Of a stretch of DNA of 33,104 bases, positions 16,906 to 24,251 are shown piece after piece. The translations under genes and the position numbers were made by a program. Source of the stretch: Candidatus Kuenenia stuttgartensis (GTDB lineage: Bacteria; Planctomycetota; Planctomycetia; Planctomycetales; Planctomycetaceae); contig CAMAWN010000048.1 of NCBI GenBank assembly GCA_945861865.1, positions 1-33,104 on the forward strand. Direction: 5' to 3'. The notes below the pieces were generated by a model. That model saw only the letters and a list, made by a program, of their open reading frames with translations. It made no database searches and was not told where the DNA came from. Each line of letters begins with the position of its first letter. Within the stretch, counting starts at the first letter, position 1.

Positions 16906-19302
16906 ATGCTTGCCCTTCAACCACGTCTGAAATTGTCGCTCGCCGGTTGGATGCTGCTGTTCGGCACTTCGGCACTGTTCGGTGCGGATCGAACGGGGGA
17001 GCAAATTTATCAGCAGGTTTGCGCGTCGTGTCACGGGGCGAAGGGAGGGGGAACGACCGAGAGTTATCCGCATCCGTTGGTCGGCGAGCGATCGGTTGGA
17101 GAACTGACCGAATACATCAGCAAGACGATGCCGGAGGATAAGCCGGGGACGTGTGTCGGCGAGGATGCTCGTAAAGTCTCGCAGTTCATTCACGATGCGT
17201 TTTATTCGCCGACCGCGCAGGCACGGAACAAGCCGGTCCGCGTCGAGTTGTCGCGGCTGACCGTACGACAGTATCGGAACGCGGTCGCCGATCTGATCGG
17301 CAGCTTTCGCGGGACAGGAAAAATCGAAGACAACCAGGGCCTGCGCGGCGAATACTTCAAGGCCCGTAGCTTTCAAGGCAACGCGCGGGCGTTCGAGCGA
17401 GCCGATCCGGTCGTGGCTTTCGACTTCAAGGACAAAAGCCCCGACGACGAGAAGATGGAACCGCACGAGTTCTCGATCCGTTGGGAAGGAGCGGTGACCG
17501 CTCCCGACACCGGCGAGTACGAATTCATCATCCGTACCGATCAAGCCGCTCGGTTGTGGATCAACGATCTCAAGCAACCGTTGGTCGACAACTGGGTGCA
17601 GTCTGGCAAGGACACGGAACACCGCGAGTCGATTTTCCTGCTGGCCGGCCGGACGTACGCGCTGCGATTGGAATTCTCGAAAGCCAAGCAGGGGGTCGAT
17701 GACAAGAAGGCCAAGGACAAACCGCCGGCTCCCGCGTCGATTTCGTTGGAGTGGCAACGACCACATCGAGTGGCCGAAGTCATTCCTGCTCGCTGCCTGT
17801 CGACCAGTCGGCCCAGCGAAGCGTTTGTCGTGACGACCCGCTTCCCGCCCGACGATCGCAGCGTCGGTTGGGAGAAGGCGACGTCGATCTCAAAGGAGTG
17901 GGATCAAGCCACAACCGATGCGGCGATCGACGTCGCCACGTTTGTCGCCTCGCGCTTCGAAGACTTCGCCAGCACAAAACGGGACGCGGCGGATCGTGAT
18001 GAGAAATTGAAACGCTTTTGCCGCCGTTTCGCCGAGCGAGCGTTTCGCCGGCCGCTCGACGATGAGCAACTGCGAATCTTCGTGGATCGGTATTTCATGG
18101 ACGGTGTCGATCCTGAAACGGCGGTGAAGCGAGTCGTGTTGCTGACGCTCAAGTCGCCAAGGTTTTTGTACCGGGAGCTCGGCAGCCAGCAGCACGACGC
18201 GCCAGCGAGTGGTCAAGCCGCAGGTGACTCCGACCACTCGCTGGCGCGTCGTGCTAGTTTCGATCCCTTCGACGTCGCGTCCCGTATTTCGTTCGCGATG
18301 TACGACTCGCTGCCTGACCAAACGCTGCTCGATGCCGCTGCGAAAGGGGAACTCAAGACGCGCGAGCAAGTGGCTCAACACGCACAACGATTGCTTGCCG
18401 ATCCTCGCACGCGGTCGAAGTTGCGCGAGTTCTTGCTGACGTGGCTGAAGGTTGAGCATGTGCCCGACGTCTCGAAGGACTCGGAGCGATTCCCCGAGTT
18501 CAACGCGGTCCTCGCGAATGACCTGCGGACGTCGTTGGAGTTGTTCCTCGACGAAATCATCCGCAGCGACGAGGCTGACTTCCTACAGTTGCTGTTGGCG
18601 GACTCCGTCTACTTCAACGGCCGGTTGGCGAAGTTCTACGAGGCCAAGATGGGTGAGACGGAACCGACGGACGATGCACCATTTCAGAAGATCGAGTTGG
18701 AACCGGAGCAGCGCGCGGGCGTGTTGTCGCACCCGTATTTGATGGCCGAGTTCGCGTACACGGGCAGCAGTTCGCCGATTCATCGCGGCATCTTCATCGC
18801 TCGCAGCGTGCTCGGCCGGTCGTTGAGACCGCCGCCGGAAGCGGTCGCGCCGTTGGCTCCACATCTGCGGCCCGACCTGACGACTCGCGAACGAGTCGCC
18901 TTGCAGACCCAACCGGAATCGTGCCAATCCTGCCACGCGATGATCAATCCGCTCGGCTTTACGCTGGAGCACTTCGATGCCGTCGGCCGATTCCGAAAAG
19001 AAGAGAACGGCAAACCGGTCGATGCGGCGGGGGCGTATCGGACTCGCAACGGTGACTTGGTGAAGTTCGCGGGCCTCAACGATCTTGCCAAGTTCCTGGC
19101 CGACAGCCCGGAAACGCATTCGGCGTTCGTCGAGCAGTTGTTCCACTTCCTGGTCAAGCAGCCGATCCGAGCATTCGGATCAAACACCCGCGAGACACTG
19201 CGAGCGTCCTTCGTGAAAGACAACTTCAACATCCATCGTCTGATGGTCGAGATCATCGCGACGTCAGCGTTCGCAGAGTCTCACGGCTTCGCTACAAAGT
19301 AG
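16906..19302 (+). CDS. Secreted cytochrome c/PA14/DUF1592-type protein
   Basis: A 798-residue protein from ATG 16906, where the signal peptide begins (MLALQPRLKLSLAGWMLLFG). An in-frame ATG at 16855 would add 17 residues. In order: heme-binding CASCH (39-43); a DUF1587-like start (VELSRLTVRQYRNAVADLIG); a PA14-like carbohydrate-binding domain (EYFKARSF to ISLEWQRP, about 165-285); the DUF1595 region (RFCRRFAERAFRRPL); the DUF1592 region (FDVASRISFAMYDSLPD to FFN-type NGRLAKFY); the DUF1588 region (RAGVLSHPYLMAEF with CQSCHAMINPLGF near 672); and the DUF1585 tail. Such planctomycete proteins are thought to act on polysaccharides with redox steps. Residues 429-451 come from an in-frame palindromic element (A4). 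It is usually paired with a DUF1552 gene, absent here. Confidence 0.88.
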   Translation: MLALQPRLKLSLAGWMLLFGTSALFGADRTGEQIYQQVCASCHGAKGGGTTESYPHPLVGERSVGELTEYISKTMPEDKPGTCVGEDARKVSQFIHDAFYSPTAQARNKPVRVELSRLTVRQYRNAVADLIGSFRGTGKIEDNQGLRGEYFKARSFQGNARAFERADPVVAFDFKDKSPDDEKMEPHEFSIRWEGAVTAPDTGEYEFIIRTDQAARLWINDLKQPLVDNWVQSGKDTEHRESIFLLAGRTYALRLEFSKAKQGVDDKKAKDKPPAPASISLEWQRPHRVAEVIPARCLSTSRPSEAFVVTTRFPPDDRSVGWEKATSISKEWDQATTDAAIDVATFVASRFEDFASTKRDAADRDEKLKRFCRRFAERAFRRPLDDEQLRIFVDRYFMDGVDPETAVKRVVLLTLKSPRFLYRELGSQQHDAPASGQAAGDSDHSLARRASFDPFDVASRISFAMYDSLPDQTLLDAAAKGELKTREQVAQHAQRLLADPRTRSKLREFLLTWLKVEHVPDVSKDSERFPEFNAVLANDLRTSLELFLDEIIRSDEADFLQLLLADSVYFNGRLAKFYEAKMGETEPTDDAPFQKIELEPEQRAGVLSHPYLMAEFAYTGSSSPIHRGIFIARSVLGRSLRPPPEAVAPLAPHLRPDLTTRERVALQTQPESCQSCHAMINPLGFTLEHFDAVGRFRKEENGKPVDAAGAYRTRNGDLVKFAGLNDLAKFLADSPETHSAFVEQLFHFLVKQPIRAFGSNTRETLRASFVKDNFNIHRLMVEIIATSAFAESHGFATK
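18191..18255. repeat. Palindromic element A4 inside the DUF1592 gene
   Basis: Two perfect 24-nt inverted arms (18191-18214 and 18232-18255) with a 17-nt loop, lying in frame. The element encodes about 22 residues (HDAPASGQ to SLARRASF) placed between FLYRELG and FDPFDVASRISF, which are normally close together. It carries a TAG in the same position as other copies, but out of the reading frame. Confidence 0.95.
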
Positions 19303-19321
19303 TAATTCGCAGGAGGCAGAA

Positions 19322-19563
19322 ATGACTTTGATCCTTATGGAGATCAAGCCGCAAACTCTGCCGTGACCATGCTCGATAAACGTATTGGAACTGCGGTTGC
19401 CATACCTGATGCAGCCAGAAAACTGCGGAGGGGGGAACCAGCCGATCGCTCGAATCGTGGTCCCCAAGCCGCTTGTGAAATTGGGAGCGATGCGTGGCTC
19501 CGTCGTTTACATGGCCCCGACTTTGATGCTCCTTTGGACGACTTCAAGGAGTACTCGGAGTGA
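19322..19563 (+). pseudogene. Decayed Phd/VapB-type antitoxin gene
   Basis: ATG 19322 follows AGGAGG, but the frame stops after 14 codons. Downstream in the same frame comes NQPIARIVVPKPLVKLGAM and RGSVVYMAP. After a missing base near 19517-19520 the next frame gives DFDAPLDDFKEYSE and TGA. These are the typical middle and end of Phd/YefM-like antitoxins. The N-terminal DNA-binding part is not recognisable. Its stop overlaps the GTG of the toxin remnant (GTGA), the normal layout of such pairs. Confidence 0.6.
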
Positions 19564-19936
19564 AGTTGCTGCTCGACTCGCACACCGTGATTTGGTCGTG
19601 GACAACCCCGCGAAGCTGAGCCGTCCGGCTGTCGAGGCAATCGAGAACGAATCGAACGAGCGGCTGATCAGCATCGGAACCGTTTGGGAATTGGGCATCA
19701 AGGTTCAACTCGGCAAACTGGCTCTCTCACGGTCGTTTCGGGAATGGATGGACAACGTCCTTGTATTCCTCTGCGCCAGTCTGCTGCCGATGACTCTGGA
19801 CGACGCCGACGAACAGCATCGACTTCACTTGCATCATCGCGATCCGTTCGATCGGTTGCTGGTGGCTCTAGCCAAGACGAACGGCTTGGTCGTCGTCAGC
19901 GCCGATCAAGCGTTCGATTTGTATGGTGTCCCGTGA
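19560..19936 (+). pseudogene. Frameshifted VapC-like PIN toxin
   Basis: GTG 19560 starts MKLLLDSHTVIWS, then the frame ends at TGA 19617. One base appears missing near 19596-19601 (TCGTGGAC where TCGGTGGAC is expected). The adjacent frame continues DNPAKLSRPAVEAIENE, SIGTVWELGIKVQLGKL, LHHRDPFDRLLVALA and VVSADQAFDLYGV to the stop at 19934-19936. Together they make a full-length PIN-domain ribonuclease of the VapC type, with the acidic residues of the metal site all present (Asp in LLLD, Glu in VWEL, Asp in RDPFD, Asp in SADQ). Either a recent inactivation or a sequencing error. Confidence 0.8.
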
Positions 19937-19952
19937 ATTTGTTGACCAGCAC

Positions 19953-21383
19953 TCAAACACTCTTCGACATCCAACGTCCACGCTGGAACTGCCACGCGAC
20001 CAAGACCGCTCGCACAGTGTTGTCGAGACACATGCCGATCCAGGCACCGAGCAATCCGCCGTGTAGTACGATGCCGCAGATGTAGGCCAGCGTCAGCCGC
20101 ACGCCGAAGACTCCCAGCAGGCTAACCTTCATCGGTTGCCGAGTCTCGCCGGCTCCTTGTAGCGCGAACGTGTAGACGATCGCGGTCACGAGCGGGATTT
20201 GAAACAACGCGTTGAAACGGAACGGAGTCACGCCCATCGCGTGGACTTGCGTGTCCTTGTGCATCAGCTCGTAGATCGGTTGAGCGGCGAAGAAGAACAC
20301 CGCCGTCAGGACGAGCGCCAACACGGCACACTGCTTGACCGCCTCGTGTCCCCCCGCGCGTGCTCGTTCCGGCAGCTTCGCGCCCAGCGATTGGCCCACC
20401 AGAGTGGCCGCCGTCATCCCCCAGGCACACGCCGGCAGGAACGAAATCGCTTCGACCTGCATCCCGATCAGATGCGCAGCCATGATCGCCGTCCGCTCGG
20501 ATTCGTTGTCGCTCAGCCGAGCCACGATCATCAGGAAGACGAGCTGCCCCGACCAACGCAAGAGTCCGTCCAACCCGGCCGGCAAACCGATTCGCAGAAT
20601 GCGCCGCGCCGGCTCGCCGCGCAGCGAGATTTCTCGTCGAGTCAATTGAAGTCCGAACCAACCGCTGCTGAGCACTCCCAAGGTCAACAAACCGCCGATC
20701 GTCCGCGCGATCAACGTGCCGTAGGCGATGCCATCCAAACCAAACGTCGGAATGCCGAGCCGTTCCGAAATCGACAGCCACTCCGCCGGGCCGACACCGC
20801 TCAGCAACGTCGTGACGACGACGTTCAGGACATTGACGCAGCCGAGAATCATCATCGGCACACGCATTTGTCCGCTGCCGCGCAACGCGGCGGCTCCGGC
20901 GACGGTCAGGCACGAAAACAAATAGCCCGCGCCGTCAATGCGCAGAAAGCGGACCACCATGCCGGCGGTGTCTCCGTGCAATTGCATCAACGCCGCGTAC
21001 CACGGAGCCGCGAACCAGATCAGCACATACACCCCGATGCCGACCACCGCCGCGATCGCGACCGCTCGGTTGGCCGCGCGGTTGGCGGAATCGAACTCGC
21101 CCGCTCCCCAGTGCCGAGCGACCACCGCGACCGTTCCCGTGCTGACCAGCGAGAAAATGTTTGACGCCAGCCACCCGACATACGCCGCGAGGCCGACGGC
21201 GGTCGTCGCCTCTTTGCTGATGAAGCCCGCCAGAAACGTGTCGGTGAAGCCGACGAGGAAGTTCAAGAACTGCTCGACGAACACCGGCCACGCCAACCGC
21301 AGCATCGTCGAACGCAACGGAGCGGTCAGCAGAGACGACGCCAAGCCCGCCTCACGTTCAGCATTCAGCGGACTGTTTTCCAC
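19953..21383 (-). CDS. MATE family efflux transporter
   Basis: A 476-residue membrane protein with about twelve helices in two homologous halves, each opening with a MATE-type motif: LRLAWPVFVEQFLNFLVGFTD (about 28-48) and LRIGLPAGLDGLLRWSGQLV. Other marks are VARHWGAGE, DGAGYLF, AALRGSGQMRVPM and LVGQSLGAK. MATE pumps export cationic drugs or metabolites in exchange for sodium or protons. The start is GTG 21383 behind GAGGT. Only 4 nt separate it from the upstream aminotransferase gene, so they form an operon and the pump may export a product of that enzyme, which is inference. Confidence 0.93.
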   Translation of the reverse strand: MENSPLNAEREAGLASSLLTAPLRSTMLRLAWPVFVEQFLNFLVGFTDTFLAGFISKEATTAVGLAAYVGWLASNIFSLVSTGTVAVVARHWGAGEFDSANRAANRAVAIAAVVGIGVYVLIWFAAPWYAALMQLHGDTAGMVVRFLRIDGAGYLFSCLTVAGAAALRGSGQMRVPMMILGCVNVLNVVVTTLLSGVGPAEWLSISERLGIPTFGLDGIAYGTLIARTIGGLLTLGVLSSGWFGLQLTRREISLRGEPARRILRIGLPAGLDGLLRWSGQLVFLMIVARLSDNESERTAIMAAHLIGMQVEAISFLPACAWGMTAATLVGQSLGAKLPERARAGGHEAVKQCAVLALVLTAVFFFAAQPIYELMHKDTQVHAMGVTPFRFNALFQIPLVTAIVYTFALQGAGETRQPMKVSLLGVFGVRLTLAYICGIVLHGGLLGAWIGMCLDNTVRAVLVAWQFQRGRWMSKSV

Positions 21384-21387
21384 GCGA

Positions 21388-22791
21388 CTACCTCACGAAC
21401 CCGTCACCGCGCAGCCAGTCGATCGCTTGTGAAAAACCTTCGACCGTGCGAGCGACGTCGTTCTCGTCGTGAGCCGCCGAAGTGCTGCCGGCCCAGCCCA
21501 TCCAGTCGATGCCGCCCAGCAGCAGCGCGCAGCGGAACGCTTGCGACAGCGCGGCGTCTTGCTTCGCGTCGAGCTTGCGCCAGTCGCCGCCATACGGCAA
21601 GAAATCGTCGCTGGTCGAACGCGGGCCGTCGTAGTTCGGCAGAATTTTGATCGCCGAATAATCCCCGTAGGCGATCCAGTTCACGCTCTTCTCAGCGAAG
21701 AGCGTGTTGAGCTTTCCTCGCAGTTGCGTTGCGATCTCGTTGGCTCGGCAATTGGGTTGTCCGGTCGAGACGATCTCCAGCGCGGCGATGCCGGCGGCAG
21801 CCGAGAGCGGGTTCCCGTTGTACGTGCCCGGATGCTTCATCTTCTTGCCGAGCGGATTGCCGAACGCGAGCGCCTGCATCAAATCGGCTCGGCCGCCGAG
21901 CACTCCGCCGGGCAAACCACCGGCGAGGACTTTCGCGAACGTCGAGAGATCGGGTTGAATGTCGCAGATCGCCTGGAAGCCGCCCGGCGCGACGCGGAAG
22001 CCGGTGATGACTTCGTCGAGAATGAAGATCACTCCCTTGTCGCGAGTCAGTTGTCGGATGCCGCGCACGAAATCCGGCCGAGCGGGAACAACGCCCCAGC
22101 GTGCTCCGTTCCCTTCGTGCATCACGCAGGCCGGTTGATGTTCATCGATTGCGTGAGCCAGCGCGGCGAGATCGTTGGGCGGCACGATGACAACATCGCC
22201 GGAGACACCGCCGGTCACACCGGGAGTCGGATAGTCGGTCACTTCGGGAGATTCCCCGGCCAGCACGTTTTCCGGATGCGGCGGCTCGGACGAGATGATC
22301 ACCGAGTCGTGCCAGCCGTGAAAGTGGCCAGCGAATTTGATGACCTTGTTCCGTCCACTGACGATGCGGCAAATGCGGATCGCCATCAGCGTCGCCTCGG
22401 TGCCGCTGTTCGTGAACCGCATCTGTTCGACGGAAGGGACGAGCCGGCGGACCCACTCGGCCCATTCGATTTCGAGTTCGTGGCAGGCTCCGGGATGCGT
22501 GGACTTCGCGACCTGTTTCTGCACGGCGGCGACGATCGCCGGGTGCGAGTGTCCCAGCAGCAACGCTCCATGGCCGACCCAATAGTCGATCAGCTCGTGC
22601 CCATCGACGTCGGTCTTCTTCGATCCGAGTGCCTCGGCCGCAAAAATCGGAAACGGCTGGAGGTAGCGACCGTCGTGCGTCACGCCGTTCGGGAACAGTC
22701 GCGAGCTGCGTTCAAACAACGTGGCCGAACCAGGGAATCGCTCGCGATATGCCGCATCCAACCGACCGGCCGAGGAAGTTGCCACAGACAT
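21388..22791 (-). CDS. GSA aminomutase-like class III aminotransferase
   Basis: A 467-residue PLP enzyme. It has GHGALLLGHSHPAIV, TNSGTEATLMAIRICR (phosphate-binding), KFAGHFHGWHDS, ILDEVITGFR (Asp259 binds the PLP pyridine nitrogen) and STFAKVLAGGLPGG with Lys287 as the Schiff-base lysine. HPGTYNGNPL is also present. These marks are shared by glutamate-1-semialdehyde 2,1-aminomutases. The protein is about 40 residues longer than HemL and may be a paralog with another substrate, as the pairing with a MATE pump hints. ATG 22791 follows GGAG at 7 nt. Confidence 0.85.
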   Translation of the reverse strand: MSVATSSAGRLDAAYRERFPGSATLFERSSRLFPNGVTHDGRYLQPFPIFAAEALGSKKTDVDGHELIDYWVGHGALLLGHSHPAIVAAVQKQVAKSTHPGACHELEIEWAEWVRRLVPSVEQMRFTNSGTEATLMAIRICRIVSGRNKVIKFAGHFHGWHDSVIISSEPPHPENVLAGESPEVTDYPTPGVTGGVSGDVVIVPPNDLAALAHAIDEHQPACVMHEGNGARWGVVPARPDFVRGIRQLTRDKGVIFILDEVITGFRVAPGGFQAICDIQPDLSTFAKVLAGGLPGGVLGGRADLMQALAFGNPLGKKMKHPGTYNGNPLSAAAGIAALEIVSTGQPNCRANEIATQLRGKLNTLFAEKSVNWIAYGDYSAIKILPNYDGPRSTSDDFLPYGGDWRKLDAKQDAALSQAFRCALLLGGIDWMGWAGSTSAAHDENDVARTVEGFSQAIDWLRGDGFVR

Positions 22792-22880
22792 CGTGCTCTC
22801 CAGGAATTGTCTTGGTGATCGAGATCGACGTCGCACGATACGAGAAGCCGCGCGCCGCCGACAAGTCGCGCGACTTCGTG

Positions 22881-22924
22881 GTGGATGCGTCTCGTATCCG
22901 TCCGACGCGAGACGCGTCGGCCAC
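22881..22924. repeat. Palindromic element B1
   Basis: An imperfect inverted repeat with arms around GATGCGTCTCG and CGAGACGCGTCGGCC, lying in the 270-bp gap between two divergent genes. Its reverse complement is nearly identical to the in-frame element at 30034-30080, so the two copies are inserted in opposite orientation. Confidence 0.8.
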
Positions 22925-23062
22925 GCGAGAAATCCGCGTCAGAATCGGTCTGGACCTGTTTTTCGAGTCGTGGCTACCATCCCGCCCCCTTCCGACAAGC
23001 CTGTCGTTTCGCGAACGGCGAAGTCAGCCCCTCGCGACCTGCCTTTTCATCCCTTCGGTGGA

Positions 23063-24178
23063 ATGGAGTCTGCCGTGAATCGTTCTTCGCATGTGTTGAT
23101 ATTGGGTGGAGTGTTGGCTTTGGTGAGCCTCGTGGCATCACCGGCGCGGGCCGAAATAATCGACGCAACCAAAGGCAAGAAATATGAACTCGGCCAGCAG
23201 CATGGTCCGTGGATGATCATGGTGGCCAGCCTGTCCGAGCCAGCGCCGGAGTCAAGGGTCGAAGGCCCCACCAAGGCCGAGGCCGCCAACTGTTTGGTAT
23301 TAGAACTTCGCAAGAAAGGCATCCCGGCGTACATCTTCGTGCAGGAGGAAGAGATTCAGCCGTTGAGCACTTTCAAGCGCGACGGGAAGATTGTCCGTCG
23401 CGAAGTGAAGTCCAAGGACAACCGCATCTGCGTCGTCGCTGGAAACTACGGTACCGCCGACGATCGTGTTGCTCAAAAGACGTTGAACTGGATCAAGAGT
23501 TTCAATCCGAAGGAATTCTCGGAACACGCCGTCTTTCATCCGACGCCGGGTCGGCCCGGTCCGCTCAGCGGAGCTTTTCTGACGATCAATCCGATGCTGT
23601 CCGCCGAAGAGGTCTCGCAGCGAAAAACGGACCCGTTGTTGGTGAGACTCAACGCCGGCCGGAAAGACTCACTGCTGTCGAACCAAGGCAAGTACACGTT
23701 GGTCGTCGCTTCGTTCCGTGGCAAAGCTCAGTTTGTCAGCAAGCCGAGCGACGAAGAGTTTGAAATCAGCCGGTCGCTCGACGAAGCTGGCCATCATGCC
23801 GAAGTCCTCTGCCATGCGCTGCGTGAACAGAAGCAATACTACGGCCGGCAGTTTGACGCGTTTGTCTGGCACGAACGCGATCGCTCGCTGGTCTGCGTCG
23901 GTTCGTTCAATTCCGACGATGACCCGTTGATTCCTCGGATGTACGAGTTCTTCGCCGAACGCAAACAGGTGAATGCGCAGACCCAAACCGAAGTCGTCAT
24001 GCCGCAGTCGCTGCTGGTGCCGGAGCCAGAAAAAACGAATTGGGTCTTCCCGAAACTCTCGAAAGCGATCACTCGCGACCGCAAGGTTGCCCCGCTGCCG
24101 AAGCACATCTTCGCCTTCGATTCCAAGCCGCAGTTGATGCTGGTGCCCAAGTCCGGTAAACCCAGCCGTGAGGGATGA
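23063..24178 (+). CDS. Exported protein with two SPOR-like repeats
   Basis: A 371-residue protein with a signal peptide (VLILGGVLALVSLVASPARA, about 11-30). Two segments look like SPOR units: HGPWMIMVASLSEP followed by EAANCLVLELRKKGIPAYIF (about 48-92), and GKYTLVVASFRGKA followed by LDEAGHHAEVLCHALREQ (about 209-260). SPOR domains bind denuded peptidoglycan at division sites; here the match is by pattern only and the biological role is unknown. The start is ATG 23063 or GTG 23075; the GTG has GGAG at 6 nt and may be the real one. A very strong terminator follows. The gene is divergent from the aminotransferase. Confidence 0.65.
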   Translation: MESAVNRSSHVLILGGVLALVSLVASPARAEIIDATKGKKYELGQQHGPWMIMVASLSEPAPESRVEGPTKAEAANCLVLELRKKGIPAYIFVQEEEIQPLSTFKRDGKIVRREVKSKDNRICVVAGNYGTADDRVAQKTLNWIKSFNPKEFSEHAVFHPTPGRPGPLSGAFLTINPMLSAEEVSQRKTDPLLVRLNAGRKDSLLSNQGKYTLVVASFRGKAQFVSKPSDEEFEISRSLDEAGHHAEVLCHALREQKQYYGRQFDAFVWHERDRSLVCVGSFNSDDDPLIPRMYEFFAERKQVNAQTQTEVVMPQSLLVPEPEKTNWVFPKLSKAITRDRKVAPLPKHIFAFDSKPQLMLVPKSGKPSREG

Positions 24179-24198
24179 CTCCCGGCCGAACCGCTCAG

Positions 24199-24228
24199 CC
24201 CGGCTTCTCCCCGAAGCCGGGTTTTTTT
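24199..24228 (+). terminator. Intrinsic terminator
   Basis: A perfect 9-bp GC-rich stem (CCCGGCTTC / GAAGCCGGG) with a 5-nt loop is followed by seven T residues, 20 nt after the stop of the SPOR-like gene. Confidence 0.95.
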
Positions 24229-24251
24229 GTGGGATTTTCAGGAGCCGCCGC

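Noticed and set aside
19322..19563. An intact 66-codon antitoxin starting near 19363
   Set aside because: Its first two thirds do not resemble any antitoxin, while the neighbouring frame does (NQPIARIVVPKPLVKL). The frame is only intact by chance upstream of the shift.
21469..22818. A 449-codon plus-strand frame opposite the aminotransferase gene
   Set aside because: The PLP enzyme on the minus strand is complete with its lysine and aspartate; the plus frame has only shadow composition.
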